This document shows positions 8,220 to 17,852 of a stretch of 64,000 nucleotides of DNA, one piece after another (the first letter of the stretch is position 1; each line of letters opens with the position of its first letter). Source of the stretch: Planctomycetota bacterium (GTDB lineage Bacteria; Planctomycetota; Planctomycetia; Planctomycetales; Planctomycetaceae); the NCBI GenBank assembly GCA_018242525.1, contig JAFEBS010000009.1, positions 152,747-216,746 of the forward strand, in the 5' to 3' direction. Both the position numbers and the translations under genes were made by a program. The notes beneath the pieces are model-generated. The model was not told the DNA's origin. It searched no databases and saw only the letters and a program-made list of their open reading frames with translations.

Positions 8220-9752
8220 ATGCCATCCAGACGTCCCACGATCCAGTGGTGGTTGACGCTCCTGCCGCTCTGCGCGACGATGGCAATCACCGCCTGTCGC
8301 GTATCGATCGCCCAGGAATCTCCGCTGGAATTGCTTTCCCCCAGGGCGGACGAACGATTAAATCGGGTCGCGTCCGAGGAAGAGATTGTCGGGATCGGCT
8401 ACGCACTACCCGAACCTGGGGATGGTGTACCTCCCTCTCCGATCGCTGGTGACAAACTTGTCTCTGACCTTACCAGGCGCCTGGCCGACGTCGAGAAGCA
8501 ACTCAAGAAACGGGATGACGCTGACAAGAAAACGGCAGATGCGGCCGCGAAGAAACTCACCGTCCGGCCGTTCGGACGCGTTCATGTGGACGCGATCTCG
8601 TTCAACCAGGATGACAACAATAAGGCAACTGTCGGCGACGCCAAGAGTGGTGTCGACTTTCGTCGAGCCCGATTCGGCCTGGAAGGAGAAGGCTTTGACA
8701 CCTTCTTCTACCGGTTTGACGTCGACTTCGCGTCACTGGATTCGAATTCCAACAACACCCAATCCACGAACAAACGGCCGGTGGTCGTCGACGCCTACAT
8801 CGATACCCAGAATCTCCCGCTGCTTGGCAACCTGAGGGTCGGGCGCTTTCGTGAGCCATTCGGACTCGACCGACTCGACAGTACCAATGATCTTCCGTTC
8901 CTGGAGCGGAGCATCGCCACAGGTGCCCTCGTCCCCTTCCGAAACATCGGAGTCATGGCGTTTGATTGCAACGACGCCGAGACGCGCACCTGGTCGTATG
9001 GAATCTTTACCGAGAACTCCAATGCCTATGGGGAAGCAACTCCCAGTCGGGGAGGCGTCGCATTTACGGGCCGCACAACATGGCTGCCGTGGTACGACGA
9101 ATTCGCCGACGGCCGCTATCTGCTGCACCTGGGTGCGTCGTACAGTTACCGCCTGGTCAGCAACCATCAGACGCGCTTCGGGACGACTCCCGAAGCATCG
9201 CTCAAACAGGACACTCCGTTGACCCTGTTCCAGACCCCCCGCTTCGTCAACACGCCGGTCATCAACATGCTGGACTACCACGTGGCGGGTGTGGAAGCGA
9301 CGACCATGCTGGGGTCACTGGCGATTCAGGGTGAGTACATATTCGTCAGCGGGAACCAGATCAGCAATCCGAATCTGTTCTTTCACGGGGGATACATCGA
9401 AGCGATGTACTTTCTGACGGGCGAACATCGCAACTACAACCGCAAACTGGGAACTCACGGCGCGCTGCAACTGCACAATAACTTCTTTCGGGTCGATACG
9501 GATGAAGGGATTCAAACGGGTTGGGGCGCGTGGGAAGCAACCGCCCGCGCCTCGACACTCGATCTGAACAGCCAGAACATTCATGGCGGGCGCCTGACAG
9601 ACCTGACCGTGGGATTGAACTGGTACTACACCACTCGCTCCCGGGTCATGTTCAACTACATCCACGCCTTCCTGGACGCCAAGGGGGCAAACACGACAGT
9701 GACCAACAGCAACGCTGATATCTTCGCCGTCCGTTACCAGTGGGCCTTTTGA
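8220..9752 (+). CDS. Outer-membrane porin, OprP/phosphate-selective (porin_O_P) type
   Basis: A predicted 16-to-18-stranded beta-barrel porin of 510 residues. The start was moved to the ATG at 8220: it follows a GGGAGG ribosome site by about 10 nt and opens a signal peptide (MPSRRPTIQWWLTLLPLCATMAITA...) cleaved near SIAQ/E. Residues about 70-105 form a charged coiled coil (LTRRLADVEKQLKKRDDADK), a common periplasmic trimerisation segment in such porins. The barrel follows, with typical strands such as FRRARFGLEGEGFDTFFYRFDVDF and NLRVGRFREPFGLDRL, and ends with an aromatic residue (YQWAF). The substrate is not deducible; phosphate or other anions are the family's usual cargo. It lies 12 bp upstream of the Cys-rich protein gene and is probably co-transcribed with it. 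Confidence 0.85.
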   Translation: MPSRRPTIQWWLTLLPLCATMAITACRVSIAQESPLELLSPRADERLNRVASEEEIVGIGYALPEPGDGVPPSPIAGDKLVSDLTRRLADVEKQLKKRDDADKKTADAAAKKLTVRPFGRVHVDAISFNQDDNNKATVGDAKSGVDFRRARFGLEGEGFDTFFYRFDVDFASLDSNSNNTQSTNKRPVVVDAYIDTQNLPLLGNLRVGRFREPFGLDRLDSTNDLPFLERSIATGALVPFRNIGVMAFDCNDAETRTWSYGIFTENSNAYGEATPSRGGVAFTGRTTWLPWYDEFADGRYLLHLGASYSYRLVSNHQTRFGTTPEASLKQDTPLTLFQTPRFVNTPVINMLDYHVAGVEATTMLGSLAIQGEYIFVSGNQISNPNLFFHGGYIEAMYFLTGEHRNYNRKLGTHGALQLHNNFFRVDTDEGIQTGWGAWEATARASTLDLNSQNIHGGRLTDLTVGLNWYYTTRSRVMFNYIHAFLDAKGANTTVTNSNADIFAVRYQWAF

Positions 9753-9764
9753 CCGGACCATTCC

Positions 9765-10172
9765 ATGAGAATCCTGATTGCGACCCTGATCATCGGCACC
9801 AGCATCGCCCTGCCCTGCACCGCGGGACTGTTCTCTCAACGCTGTTCCCAATGTGGTTGCCAGCAGTTGGAAAAGGTCTGCCGGGTTGTGCCTGACGTCA
9901 AAAAGTTCACGCAAACCAAGTTCGTCGTGGAGTGCGAGGAGATCTGCCTGCCTGGCAAATCTCACTGCACCCAACGGATGGTCGCCGAAAACTGCGCCCC
10001 TGGCGAACAGCGGAGCGAGAAAGTTCAGGAGCCAACCTGTGACCGGATCGTCACAAAAAAGAAACTGAAAAAGGTCACGACTACCGTCGACAAACCCGGC
10101 TGGAAATGCGTCGTCGACACGGTCTGCACACAATGCGGTTGCCAGTGCGGTACCGCGAATTGCGGCAAGTAA
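9765..10172 (+). CDS. Small cysteine-rich secreted protein
   Basis: A 135-residue protein with an N-terminal signal peptide (MRILIATLIIGTSIALPCTA) and about 16 cysteines. The Cys-rich pattern SQCGCQ near the start of the mature part recurs as TQCGCQCG at the C-terminus, and the middle holds regularly spaced single cysteines separated by basic and acidic stretches. Similar small Cys-rich exported proteins are common in planctomycetes, but no function is established that I know of. It could be a disulfide-stabilised surface protein or a metal binder; neither is shown. It follows the porin gene by 12 bp. Confidence 0.75.
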   Translation: MRILIATLIIGTSIALPCTAGLFSQRCSQCGCQQLEKVCRVVPDVKKFTQTKFVVECEEICLPGKSHCTQRMVAENCAPGEQRSEKVQEPTCDRIVTKKKLKKVTTTVDKPGWKCVVDTVCTQCGCQCGTANCGK

Positions 10173-10288
10173 GCTTGCCGATGCCCATTCTGGACTGTCA
10201 GGCTTTTCGCTGGGATCGGCTCTTGACTCCCAGGGATCACCTCGCCACCAGAACCAGCATCGAAACGCCTCGCTGACAACTCTGCGTT

Positions 10289-11167
10289 TCAGGGCTGAAC
10301 CGACTTTGACTCGGGAAGCTCTTTGCCGTCCGCCCCGAGGCCGGGAATCAAAGTCGGAATGACGCTGCCAGTGAACGGCGAATCGAGACCGGACTGCAGC
10401 GGAGGGCCGCTCCACACGAGTTTGCTGTCGTACGTCAGAACCACCTTTTCCGCGCCGGTTAATCGCCCGGCGGCGTATTCCCAACGTTGTCCGTCGGATT
10501 CAATCAGCAGGACGACTTCCGGGTTCGTGCCGAACGTGAAGAAGAAAATCGCTCCGTCGGCCAGCTTCGCACTGGACGGGGCATAGCGGTCGACCGGTTG
10601 CGGCAGCAGTCGCAGGTCGCAGGTTTCGTTGTCCACAATTTCATTCGACGCGAATCGTTTGGCAAAGGAGCGCATCTGAATCAGGCGCAATTGCGGCGTG
10701 CTTTCAGGTTCGGGTGCGTCGGGAATCGGCATGAACTCGTACAGGGTTCCCTTCGGAGACCAGATCCGCTTTTCATCGGCCAGGACCGTGAACGGTGACT
10801 TCGTCAGCGAGGCATATTCAAAGCAGATCGACGGCTTGCTGTACGCGGCCCGATGCAACTCAACGGCAATCAATGCCTTGGGTCGCCCCTGTTCGCCAAG
10901 CTTCCAGACCGAAGCGGCCACGTAACCGCGAGCCGGATCGCTGTATTTGAAGATTGGTTTTGGAGCGAATCGAGTGGCGAAGCCAGTCTCATCGGATTCG
11001 ACCTTGAATCCGGCGATGTGCGATTGCATGAGCTCAAACCGTTGAGCTTGCAGCGTTTCGGCGCGCGTCGCTGGTGGTTTGTCGTCCTCGCTCCACACCA
11101 TCGCATTCACACTGACGACCAGCGCCAGCGCACATCCAACCAGAAAACGGTGTTGAGACAGCAACAT
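10289..11167 (-). CDS. Secreted protein of unknown function
   Basis: I do not recognise this family. The frame runs from a GTG at 11197 that overlaps the stop of the giant upstream gene by 4 bp (GTGA). I prefer the ATG at 11167, which directly opens a signal peptide (MLLSQHRFLVGCALALVVSVNA); the overlap still suggests translational coupling. The mature part (about 270 residues) is predicted mostly beta, with blocks such as RGYVAASVWKLGEQGRPKALIAVEL and GAIFFFTFGTNPEVVLLIESDG. It appears to be the last gene of a two-gene unit with the DUF1583-type protein, so the two products may act together outside the cytoplasm. Confidence 0.75.
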   Translation of the reverse strand: MLLSQHRFLVGCALALVVSVNAMVWSEDDKPPATRAETLQAQRFELMQSHIAGFKVESDETGFATRFAPKPIFKYSDPARGYVAASVWKLGEQGRPKALIAVELHRAAYSKPSICFEYASLTKSPFTVLADEKRIWSPKGTLYEFMPIPDAPEPESTPQLRLIQMRSFAKRFASNEIVDNETCDLRLLPQPVDRYAPSSAKLADGAIFFFTFGTNPEVVLLIESDGQRWEYAAGRLTGAEKVVLTYDSKLVWSGPPLQSGLDSPFTGSVIPTLIPGLGADGKELPESKSVQP

Positions 11168-11193
11168 TTCAGGCACCTGACAATTGATGACGG

Positions 11194-14100
11194 TCACTTC
11201 ATTTTCGTGATTTTATCTGCGCGGATCGACAGACTCTTCAGTGTGAACTCTGAACCACTCACTTTATCGCTTGAATCCGCCATGATTTCCAGCAGGCGAA
11301 TGTCAGCCGTACCGAGCGGTCGTTGAGTGAGCAATCGAAACTTCTCGGAACCGGGATCGGCCATCAGGTAGTACAGCGTCGGTCCATGGCGTTGCAACCG
11401 CAGACGGCCCGCCGCCGCAAATTCGGAAATCGCTTCCGATTCAAACAGGTTCGGCCGATTGGGAAGGTACATGGAAAGAATCGCTCGAGTGACTTTTGAC
11501 GTCGACTTTGCCTCGTGCCGAACTTCAAAGCCGGTGGTGTAGGATCCGTTCAGGGCCGCCCGCAAACTGAGGCCCGACCCCCACTGCTCTTGAGCGGCCA
11601 CCGTCTTCAGGCCCTCGTATTCGATCGTCGCAATGAAATCGCCTGTGAGCTGGATCTTTGGAGCGATGCCCGCGAATTGTTGCTTCGTTTCCCCCGCAGG
11701 TTGCACGAATCGTAGTCCGCCATCCGACGGCTTGATCTGTTTGTCAGGGCTGGCTCCCCACAGGAAATGGAATTCGTCACGATTGAATTTCGACCTGGTG
11801 AAGTCCCATTTCATTTCATCCGCCAGTTTCGCAGCTTCGGCCAGCGCCGCCAGTTTTTGGGGACCACCCGCCAGATCCTGATCTTTGACACTGGGCAGTT
11901 TCTTGGGCCAGTCGCCCCGATACCGGATATTGCGGACTCGAACATCCGATTCGTTCGCATAGTGGAACAGTCCGAATTGTCGCAGATTGGTTGGTTCGAT
12001 CTCGCGTGCGAACACGGCTTCACCGTTCAGTTCAATGGTCAGCAAGTCGCCTTTCGTCGCGAACTTGATTGTGTTCCAGTCGCCAGCCTTCAACGGCAGC
12101 GGCATCGATGGACGAGAACCACCAGAGCCTGCGGAGGCGACCTCTTCGACGTTGTCCGCCATCAGACCGGTACGATCCCAGTGTCCATCGGTCAACCAGT
12201 GAATCTTGATCCCCTTGGGATCAATCAGGCAGACCATTCGATCCAGGGCCGGATGGACCAGCGTCGTGCCACGAACTTTACGCAGGGTTGCGTTTTGCCG
12301 GATGAATGTCGGTTGATTGTTACTGACCACCGGGGTCAGTTTCGTTTCCGGATCGTAATAGAACTCGTACGAGATCTCACCATCTTCCAGCATCGGCCGA
12401 TGATAGCGAATGATGTCTTCGACTTTCAGATGGCTTCTGGCCGAATTATACGTGAGATTTTGCGGAGCCGTCAGTTCGTCGTTTTCGAGTTTCCACTCGA
12501 ACGGCCGGTCGTTGAGTTCCGCTGCATAGTAATCGGCAGACCAACCGATCAGGTCGGCTGAGCCAAGCAGATTCAGCTCATCGGGAATCACCGGACTGCC
12601 GGTGATGACAATGTCGCGCACTGCCCGGCTCGAATATCCAGACCAGCCAACCACTGCCAGCCACGGGTCATGGTCAGGAGTCAGTTCTTCTTCATAAAGC
12701 TTTTGCCCGTTCACAAAGCTCGTGTATTTGCCGTCTTTCACCACGATCTTGTAATCGTGCCATTGGTAGACTTTTGGCGTGACCGGCGCGGCGATCGGCA
12801 GTTCCTTTCTGTCCGCTCGCACATGGGAGAGCTTTGTCTCGTTGTGTGTGTATTTCAGGGCGTTCGCAATTCCCGCTCCCATCAAGATCGCTTCGCGGAA
12901 GTCGAAATGTGACAGTCGGCAACGGACTTCGTAATTGCCTCGCAGAGGTGATTGAAAATACGCGCCGTCGAAGTCATGCCCACCACGTTCGGCCATCTCG
13001 CCAGCAATGATGTCAAACGAGACAATGGGAGTCCCCGTACCGCGAGTGATGGCTCGCGGCAGGGAAACCGTGCGCCATTGTTTTGTCTTCGGCTGCGTTC
13101 CGAACTCTTCGGGCGCGCCGCCATGCATCAGGTAGGCGCACTGGCCATGCAGTTGCCGAAGGAACAGTGCAAACTCCGGAGCACCAGCATTGTTCGCTTG
13201 AAGCTGATTATTCTTGATGAAATTCAGCAGCTCAAAGGCCGCTTCGCGCGTCAACGGATGTTGAATCGCCATGCTGGCCAGCGCAGCCTCGCCCCAACGG
13301 GCTTCCATCGGCGCGCCTTTGTTCAGCAGCACCAGTGCCTGACATTCACGGATTCTCAGGACCGCTTCTTCCGGGACATCTTCAAACAGAGCGATGATCC
13401 CCAGCATGGCAGCGCGACCTCGAGCCAGTTCGTGCGACTGGGAGGGATCCAGTGTATCGATCTCTTTTCGCAGTTCCGGCAGTCGATCCAACTCGGCCGC
13501 CGCGAGCACCAGCAGAATTGCCGGACAGACGAAGTTTCCACCGGTCTGGACAAGACGCTCATCGACAGCGCGACGGGCCTGCTCAGTGGCGACATCAATC
13601 GGATTCGACTCCAGGACGGGCGGTGCTGGATGAGTCGGCGTCAACGCGCCGGCGGTCCGCAACAGGTCATGCGCCCCGTTTGGAAGCACCCAGCGATGCA
13701 GGAATTGATAACGTTGTGGAGTCTCCAGTTTCACCGCCTGGCGAAAGATCTCGTAGGCGTTGTCGGACATGACCTCTTCGCTGTAGACGTATGGCGGTGA
13801 TTGCAGGAGGAATCGTGTGTTCGACACCGGGGCGGTTGGTTCTGGAGATTCGATCGCCGCCCTGACGGTGGCATCGAAGGCCTTCGGCCAGTCTCCTGTC
13901 AGCACAACATCGCGAACCCGCAAGTCGCCGCGAGCGGAATCGTGGTAGATTCCGATGCGCCGACTGTGCAGGGGTGACACTTGCTCTGTGACAACTGTGT
14001 GACCGTTCAAATCCAGTCGAAACTCCCCCGCACGGAGCGACATCGTGATCGAATTCCAACCCTCCTTCAGCGAGTCTGTGTTGCACGCATGGCGTGCCAG

Positions 14101-16881
14101 CAAATCCTCGTCACGGTCTACAGCCCCCACTGCCGGACAGATCGCATACACGGTTTCTCCAAAAGTCGGTTGAGCGTCGGTCTTTCCAGGCTGATAGAAG
14201 AAGTCGTAGCTCAAAGTTTCGCCCTCGCGGAGCGGTCGTTGATACGACAGCCAGGATGGCGACGACCCGGCCCAAAAGTCGCTTCGCTGAGCCGACCGCA
14301 ATTCCCCGTCAGCAAGCATCCAATCGGTCGAGCCCTGTCCCATCTCGACAGGCTCCCCCTCCACCGTGCCATCGTCTTCGGCGATGTAGTAGGAGGTCGA
14401 ACCGTTCTGGACAACCTTGACCCGAAGGTACCGCCGATTGCGAATCGAGTTCGGCTGCGATTCCCCAAAGTACGACGCAATCCAGCCTCGCAGTCGATGG
14501 TCATCAAGCAGTCTGACTTCCCGCGGGATGGTGGGCGAACCGCTGATCCGCAAGTTGCGATAGGACGGAACCCATCCGGCTGTTCCACCAAGCGTCAGCC
14601 ACGGTGCGGCGGAACCAGGTTGATCTTCGAACACTGGTTGTCCGGCAACATAATACTGAACGGTTCCATCCTTAACCCGAATCGTATGACGGTTCCAGGG
14701 CCGCTTGTTCAACAGGTTTGGCATCTTGGGGGCAGCCTCGGCACCGGACTGTCCCTTGCCGTAAAGATAAACAGAATCGACGTGCGCCATGATGCTGCAG
14801 GCCGTGCCGCCATATCCGACCTTCCCTTCCGTCCAGCCTCCTTCACGACATTCCGCTGACAACTCAAATGTTCCCGTCAGGGGGAACGCGAACGCCAAAT
14901 CCGACTCACGGCCGGTCGAGAGGTGTGACAAATACCCTTCGTAAGCAATCCAGGTGGGGGACAGCCCCCCGCGCATCCGTTCGTTTGCCGTTTCAAAGCC
15001 GAGCGAATCCCAGGATTTCGGTCGCAGCTTCAGCCAATCGAGATGCTTGGGCGATGCGGGTTCGGCACGCTGATCTGCCATTTCCCGGGAATAGAGCACG
15101 GTCGCCGGACCGCCTGTCGCGCGCAGTCTCAGCAGTTCGGTCACCGCCAGTCGAAAGTGATCCCGCAGCCGGGACGACTGTGCAATATGCGAGTGGTTCA
15201 GAAGGTGTCGAAGCAACTGCTCCGCCAACTCGCGCCACTCGGGATGCAAGGCCGCTTCACTTGCAATCACATAGGTTTCCAGGGACGGTTCTGGCTTGTC
15301 GACGGTCCCCCATTCAGGCGTGACGGCCTTTGTCGCGGCCACCAACGTTTGCAGCCGGTTTGAGACTTCATTGGGCGACGCCGATCGCGTTGCCCCGGGT
15401 CGTGGGGTGTTTGCAGAACCATCCCGCATCACCAGAGCAAGCGTTCGCAACGACTCGACGGTTGGCACCTGCGGTTTTATGGCCGACAGTTCTTCGATGA
15501 GTTCGTCGAGTTTTCCCAATTCTCTGGCAGTCGCGATCAAATCCCGGTTGGTGCTGTAAACGTCGAGCAACAGTCCCGAACCAACCTGCAGTGGCTGGTC
15601 GTTGGGGACGAGATCGACAATGGAACGGACGTCCGGGCGATCAGCACCCGGTAGAACAAACGTCCGCAGCGTCTCGTATCGCGGACCCGGGGTGAGCTTT
15701 TGCAAGGCGCAACCTGTCTCGAAGGCGATATTGACGGCAATGTCGGATCGTCCGTAACGAGCCGACCTGGTGCTCAACGGAACGACCGCCAGGTCCAGGC
15801 CCTCCCCGATCAATCCAGCAGTCAGCAAGGCATGGGCAGCTTGCTGCCGCAGGCTGAACTCCAGGTATCCGCCATAGTCCTCACCGAATCGACGGAATAC
15901 CTGGGGGTTGGATATCGCCGACAGCGCCAACCTTTTCGCGGCATCGACTCGTCCGGAGTGGGCATGAATTCTTGCTGCCTGGGCACGCAGCCAGCACGCA
16001 TTCGATCGAAGTCCCGATTCCGGCGGCAGGGATTGTTCGCCCCGGTTCAGGATACCTTCGAGCAATCGCAAACCAGCCTCTTCTGTATTCCGGTCCCGCA
16101 GCGCTCCGGATACTGCATGACACAAGTATTCCAGCAATGGTCCCGTCGCTTCCGCGGTTTCCTTGTCCAGTGCCTTGAGCGTTTCATTCGCCGCCTTCAA
16201 ATCCTGCTGTGCGATGGCCAACTGCAGGATCATCACCCGCGCCATCGTGACATCGAGCCTGGTTGTCGCAGGCGCAACCGAGTTTCTCGGCGAGACGTTC
16301 TTCTCGACTGCCGATTCGGGATCGGGCGCATTCGCAACGATCGCCAGCAACCGCTTCTTCAATTCGTCAGGCTGCTTCGCCTGGACCGACCAGCGGACCA
16401 GTTCGGCACCGATACTGTTCGGCACCGGCAATCGAGCATTCGATCGAAACAGCATTTGCCCGTCGCTGGACAACTGCCAGCGACTGGTATATGGCCGGAC
16501 GATCCCCGGTGACTTCGACGGCAGGACCACATCCAGAAGCACCGCAGCGATGTCTGCCGGATCGGCCTGTTGCGAGTCCCACTGCTGCGAAACCTGCAGC
16601 AACTGCGTCGCCACGGATTCGTTTTCGGGCCCGCCCAACGGCTCACTCGGCCCGCCGTTTTGAAATGCGGCTGCAATCAACTTCAGCGATTTCGCAAGTT
16701 CGTGGTTGGCCGCCGCCGCAACAGCCTGGTTGAGATCCGCGTGCCCTTGAAACGATTGCCCTGCTCTGACCGGTGCCCTGCCACCGAACAGATTCCTTAA
16801 AAACTCTGCCTGGGCGATACAGACCCGATTGGCACAGAGCAAACTGAGAATCATCACGACAATCGAAAGTCGCAGTTTCAT
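11194..16881 (-). CDS. Giant secreted DUF1583-type protein with repeated concanavalin-like modules
   Basis: An 1,895-residue exported protein of a family first defined in planctomycetes (DUF1583/1581/1582). The signal peptide is MKLRLSIVVMILSLLCANRVCIAQ. Residues about 50-610 are helical and repeat-like. Residues about 617-995 form the first large beta-rich (LamG/concanavalin-like) unit, with paired blocks FELSAECREGG, WLTLGG...PSYRNLRISGSPTIP and RIGIYHDSARGDLRVRDVVLTGDWP. After another helical stretch, the unit recurs at about 1274-1660 (GNYEVRCRLSHF, DIVITGSPVIPDELNLLGSADLIGW, FGLFHYANESDVRVRNIRYRGDWP). A shorter beta domain closes the protein (about 1685-1895). The function is unknown; carbohydrate binding is suggested by the fold only. 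It is transcribed from a near-consensus promoter overlapped by a palindrome. Confidence 0.85.
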   Translation of the reverse strand: MKLRLSIVVMILSLLCANRVCIAQAEFLRNLFGGRAPVRAGQSFQGHADLNQAVAAAANHELAKSLKLIAAAFQNGGPSEPLGGPENESVATQLLQVSQQWDSQQADPADIAAVLLDVVLPSKSPGIVRPYTSRWQLSSDGQMLFRSNARLPVPNSIGAELVRWSVQAKQPDELKKRLLAIVANAPDPESAVEKNVSPRNSVAPATTRLDVTMARVMILQLAIAQQDLKAANETLKALDKETAEATGPLLEYLCHAVSGALRDRNTEEAGLRLLEGILNRGEQSLPPESGLRSNACWLRAQAARIHAHSGRVDAAKRLALSAISNPQVFRRFGEDYGGYLEFSLRQQAAHALLTAGLIGEGLDLAVVPLSTRSARYGRSDIAVNIAFETGCALQKLTPGPRYETLRTFVLPGADRPDVRSIVDLVPNDQPLQVGSGLLLDVYSTNRDLIATARELGKLDELIEELSAIKPQVPTVESLRTLALVMRDGSANTPRPGATRSASPNEVSNRLQTLVAATKAVTPEWGTVDKPEPSLETYVIASEAALHPEWRELAEQLLRHLLNHSHIAQSSRLRDHFRLAVTELLRLRATGGPATVLYSREMADQRAEPASPKHLDWLKLRPKSWDSLGFETANERMRGGLSPTWIAYEGYLSHLSTGRESDLAFAFPLTGTFELSAECREGGWTEGKVGYGGTACSIMAHVDSVYLYGKGQSGAEAAPKMPNLLNKRPWNRHTIRVKDGTVQYYVAGQPVFEDQPGSAAPWLTLGGTAGWVPSYRNLRISGSPTIPREVRLLDDHRLRGWIASYFGESQPNSIRNRRYLRVKVVQNGSTSYYIAEDDGTVEGEPVEMGQGSTDWMLADGELRSAQRSDFWAGSSPSWLSYQRPLREGETLSYDFFYQPGKTDAQPTFGETVYAICPAVGAVDRDEDLLARHACNTDSLKEGWNSITMSLRAGEFRLDLNGHTVVTEQVSPLHSRRIGIYHDSARGDLRVRDVVLTGDWPKAFDATVRAAIESPEPTAPVSNTRFLLQSPPYVYSEEVMSDNAYEIFRQAVKLETPQRYQFLHRWVLPNGAHDLLRTAGALTPTHPAPPVLESNPIDVATEQARRAVDERLVQTGGNFVCPAILLVLAAAELDRLPELRKEIDTLDPSQSHELARGRAAMLGIIALFEDVPEEAVLRIRECQALVLLNKGAPMEARWGEAALASMAIQHPLTREAAFELLNFIKNNQLQANNAGAPEFALFLRQLHGQCAYLMHGGAPEEFGTQPKTKQWRTVSLPRAITRGTGTPIVSFDIIAGEMAERGGHDFDGAYFQSPLRGNYEVRCRLSHFDFREAILMGAGIANALKYTHNETKLSHVRADRKELPIAAPVTPKVYQWHDYKIVVKDGKYTSFVNGQKLYEEELTPDHDPWLAVVGWSGYSSRAVRDIVITGSPVIPDELNLLGSADLIGWSADYYAAELNDRPFEWKLENDELTAPQNLTYNSARSHLKVEDIIRYHRPMLEDGEISYEFYYDPETKLTPVVSNNQPTFIRQNATLRKVRGTTLVHPALDRMVCLIDPKGIKIHWLTDGHWDRTGLMADNVEEVASAGSGGSRPSMPLPLKAGDWNTIKFATKGDLLTIELNGEAVFAREIEPTNLRQFGLFHYANESDVRVRNIRYRGDWPKKLPSVKDQDLAGGPQKLAALAEAAKLADEMKWDFTRSKFNRDEFHFLWGASPDKQIKPSDGGLRFVQPAGETKQQFAGIAPKIQLTGDFIATIEYEGLKTVAAQEQWGSGLSLRAALNGSYTTGFEVRHEAKSTSKVTRAILSMYLPNRPNLFESEAISEFAAAGRLRLQRHGPTLYYLMADPGSEKFRLLTQRPLGTADIRLLEIMADSSDKVSGSEFTLKSLSIRADKITKMK

Positions 16882-16979
16882 TTTCGTCGTTGTCCCGTTG
16901 GAAGCGAAGCTGTCGTGGCGCGCGGGATGGCTGCAAGACGGATCATTGAAAACCGCCGTCTTGCGATGCTGCGGACTCC

Positions 16980-17007
16980 AATATAGACACGGTGTCTATA
17001 TTGTCAA
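16980..17007 (-). promoter_or_regulatory. Promoter overlapped by a 21-bp palindromic operator
   Basis: On the minus strand TTGACA (17007-17002), a 16-bp spacer and TATATT (16985-16980) form a near-perfect sigma70-type promoter for the DUF1583-type gene, whose ATG is about 95 nt downstream. A perfect palindrome (two 10-bp arms around one central base, 16981-17001) covers the -10 box and the whole spacer, which is where a repressor would block RNA polymerase. No regulator gene is adjacent. The rest of the 362-bp gap to tpx holds only a weaker possible tpx promoter. Confidence 0.65.
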
Positions 17008-17171
17008 GCAGGGGATGGTCTTTCGAGGATCTTTTTCGACGGGTCGTTTTTAGCGTGCGAAGATGCTCCGACGCCGCCAGTGTTACCGCAGTTTGCGCTC
17101 GCGCCACAAGAAGCGGTGGCAATTATCTTTCCCAAAACAGATCGGCTCGCGCAAATCTGAATTTGTCGGGT

Positions 17172-17199
17172 TTGAATCTGGCCGCTCGCTTGAGATACT
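17172..17199 (+). promoter_or_regulatory. Possible tpx promoter
   Basis: TTGAAT at 17172-17177, a 16-bp spacer, GATACT at 17194-17199. The boxes match consensus only partly (4 of 6 each). The predicted transcript start is about 40 nt before the tpx ATG. Confidence 0.3.
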
Positions 17200-17243
17200 G
17201 CGATCGTTGGTCAATCGAATTCCATTTTGCAAAGGACGATACG

Positions 17244-17756
17244 ATGAAGCGCGTGGCGGCTGTGACTCTCAAGGGCGGTCCTGTGGACCTCAAGGGACGG
17301 GCTCTGAAGGTGGGCGATGAAGCTCCAGATTTTAAACTGCAGGACAACGGACTGGGCGAAGTGACCCTGGCCTCCAGCGCCGGTAAGACGAGAATTATCG
17401 CCACGATTCCTTCCCTGGACACCAGCGTCTGTGCGATGGAAACGAAACGATTCAATGACGAAGCGAAGAACCTGCCGAACACCGAGGTGCTGGTCGTCAG
17501 CATGGACCTGCCCTTTGGAGCCAAGCGCTGGTGTGGTGCCGAAGGGATCGAAACCGTCAAGACGTTGAGTGCCCATCGGTGCACCGATTTCGGCAATGAC
17601 TACGGAGTCCTGATCTCTGGCGGGCCGCTCGACCGCTGCTTCGCCCGGGCCATTTTCGTCGTCAACCCGGCTGGCGTTCTGACCTACGTGGAATACGTTC
17701 CGGAAATCTCGGAGCACCCAAAGTATGAGGCTGCCATCGCCGCTGCCAAGAGCTGA
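17244..17756 (+). CDS. tpx: Thiol peroxidase (atypical 2-Cys peroxiredoxin)
   Basis: Peroxiredoxin that reduces hydrogen or alkyl peroxides in the cytoplasm using thioredoxin. The start is the ATG at 17244, preceded by AAAGGA at a good distance; it gives 170 residues, close to the family norm. The longer frame from 16992 adds 84 residues with no family resemblance. The peroxidatic cysteine is C63 in PSLDTSVCAMET and the resolving cysteine is C97 (RWCGAEG), 34 residues apart as in E. coli Tpx (C61/C95). The characteristic VGDEAPDF block is at 23-30. Downstream it converges with ruvB, with a hairpin between the two. Confidence 0.95.
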   Translation: MKRVAAVTLKGGPVDLKGRALKVGDEAPDFKLQDNGLGEVTLASSAGKTRIIATIPSLDTSVCAMETKRFNDEAKNLPNTEVLVVSMDLPFGAKRWCGAEGIETVKTLSAHRCTDFGNDYGVLISGGPLDRCFARAIFVVNPAGVLTYVEYVPEISEHPKYEAAIAAAKS

Positions 17757-17827
17757 ACCCGGTCGTGAGTGACTGGCGAGCACATCAACGCAGAATGGAA
17801 GTTCTGCCGTGGATTGTCTTCAGCTTT

Positions 17828-17846
17828 CTTCACGCGGAGCGTGAAG
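17828..17846. repeat. Hairpin between convergent tpx and ruvB
   Basis: CTTCACGC (17828-17835), loop GGA, GCGTGAAG (17839-17846). The perfect 8-bp stem lies 72 nt after the tpx stop and just past the ruvB stop, so it could end both transcripts. It lacks a strong T-tract and may instead be a copy of a dispersed intergenic palindrome. Confidence 0.6.
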
Positions 17847-17852
17847 GCTACT

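Noticed and set aside
9315..10484. Minus-strand open frame of 389 codons
   Set aside because: It is antisense to the porin and Cys-rich protein genes, both of which have clear signal peptides and ribosome sites.
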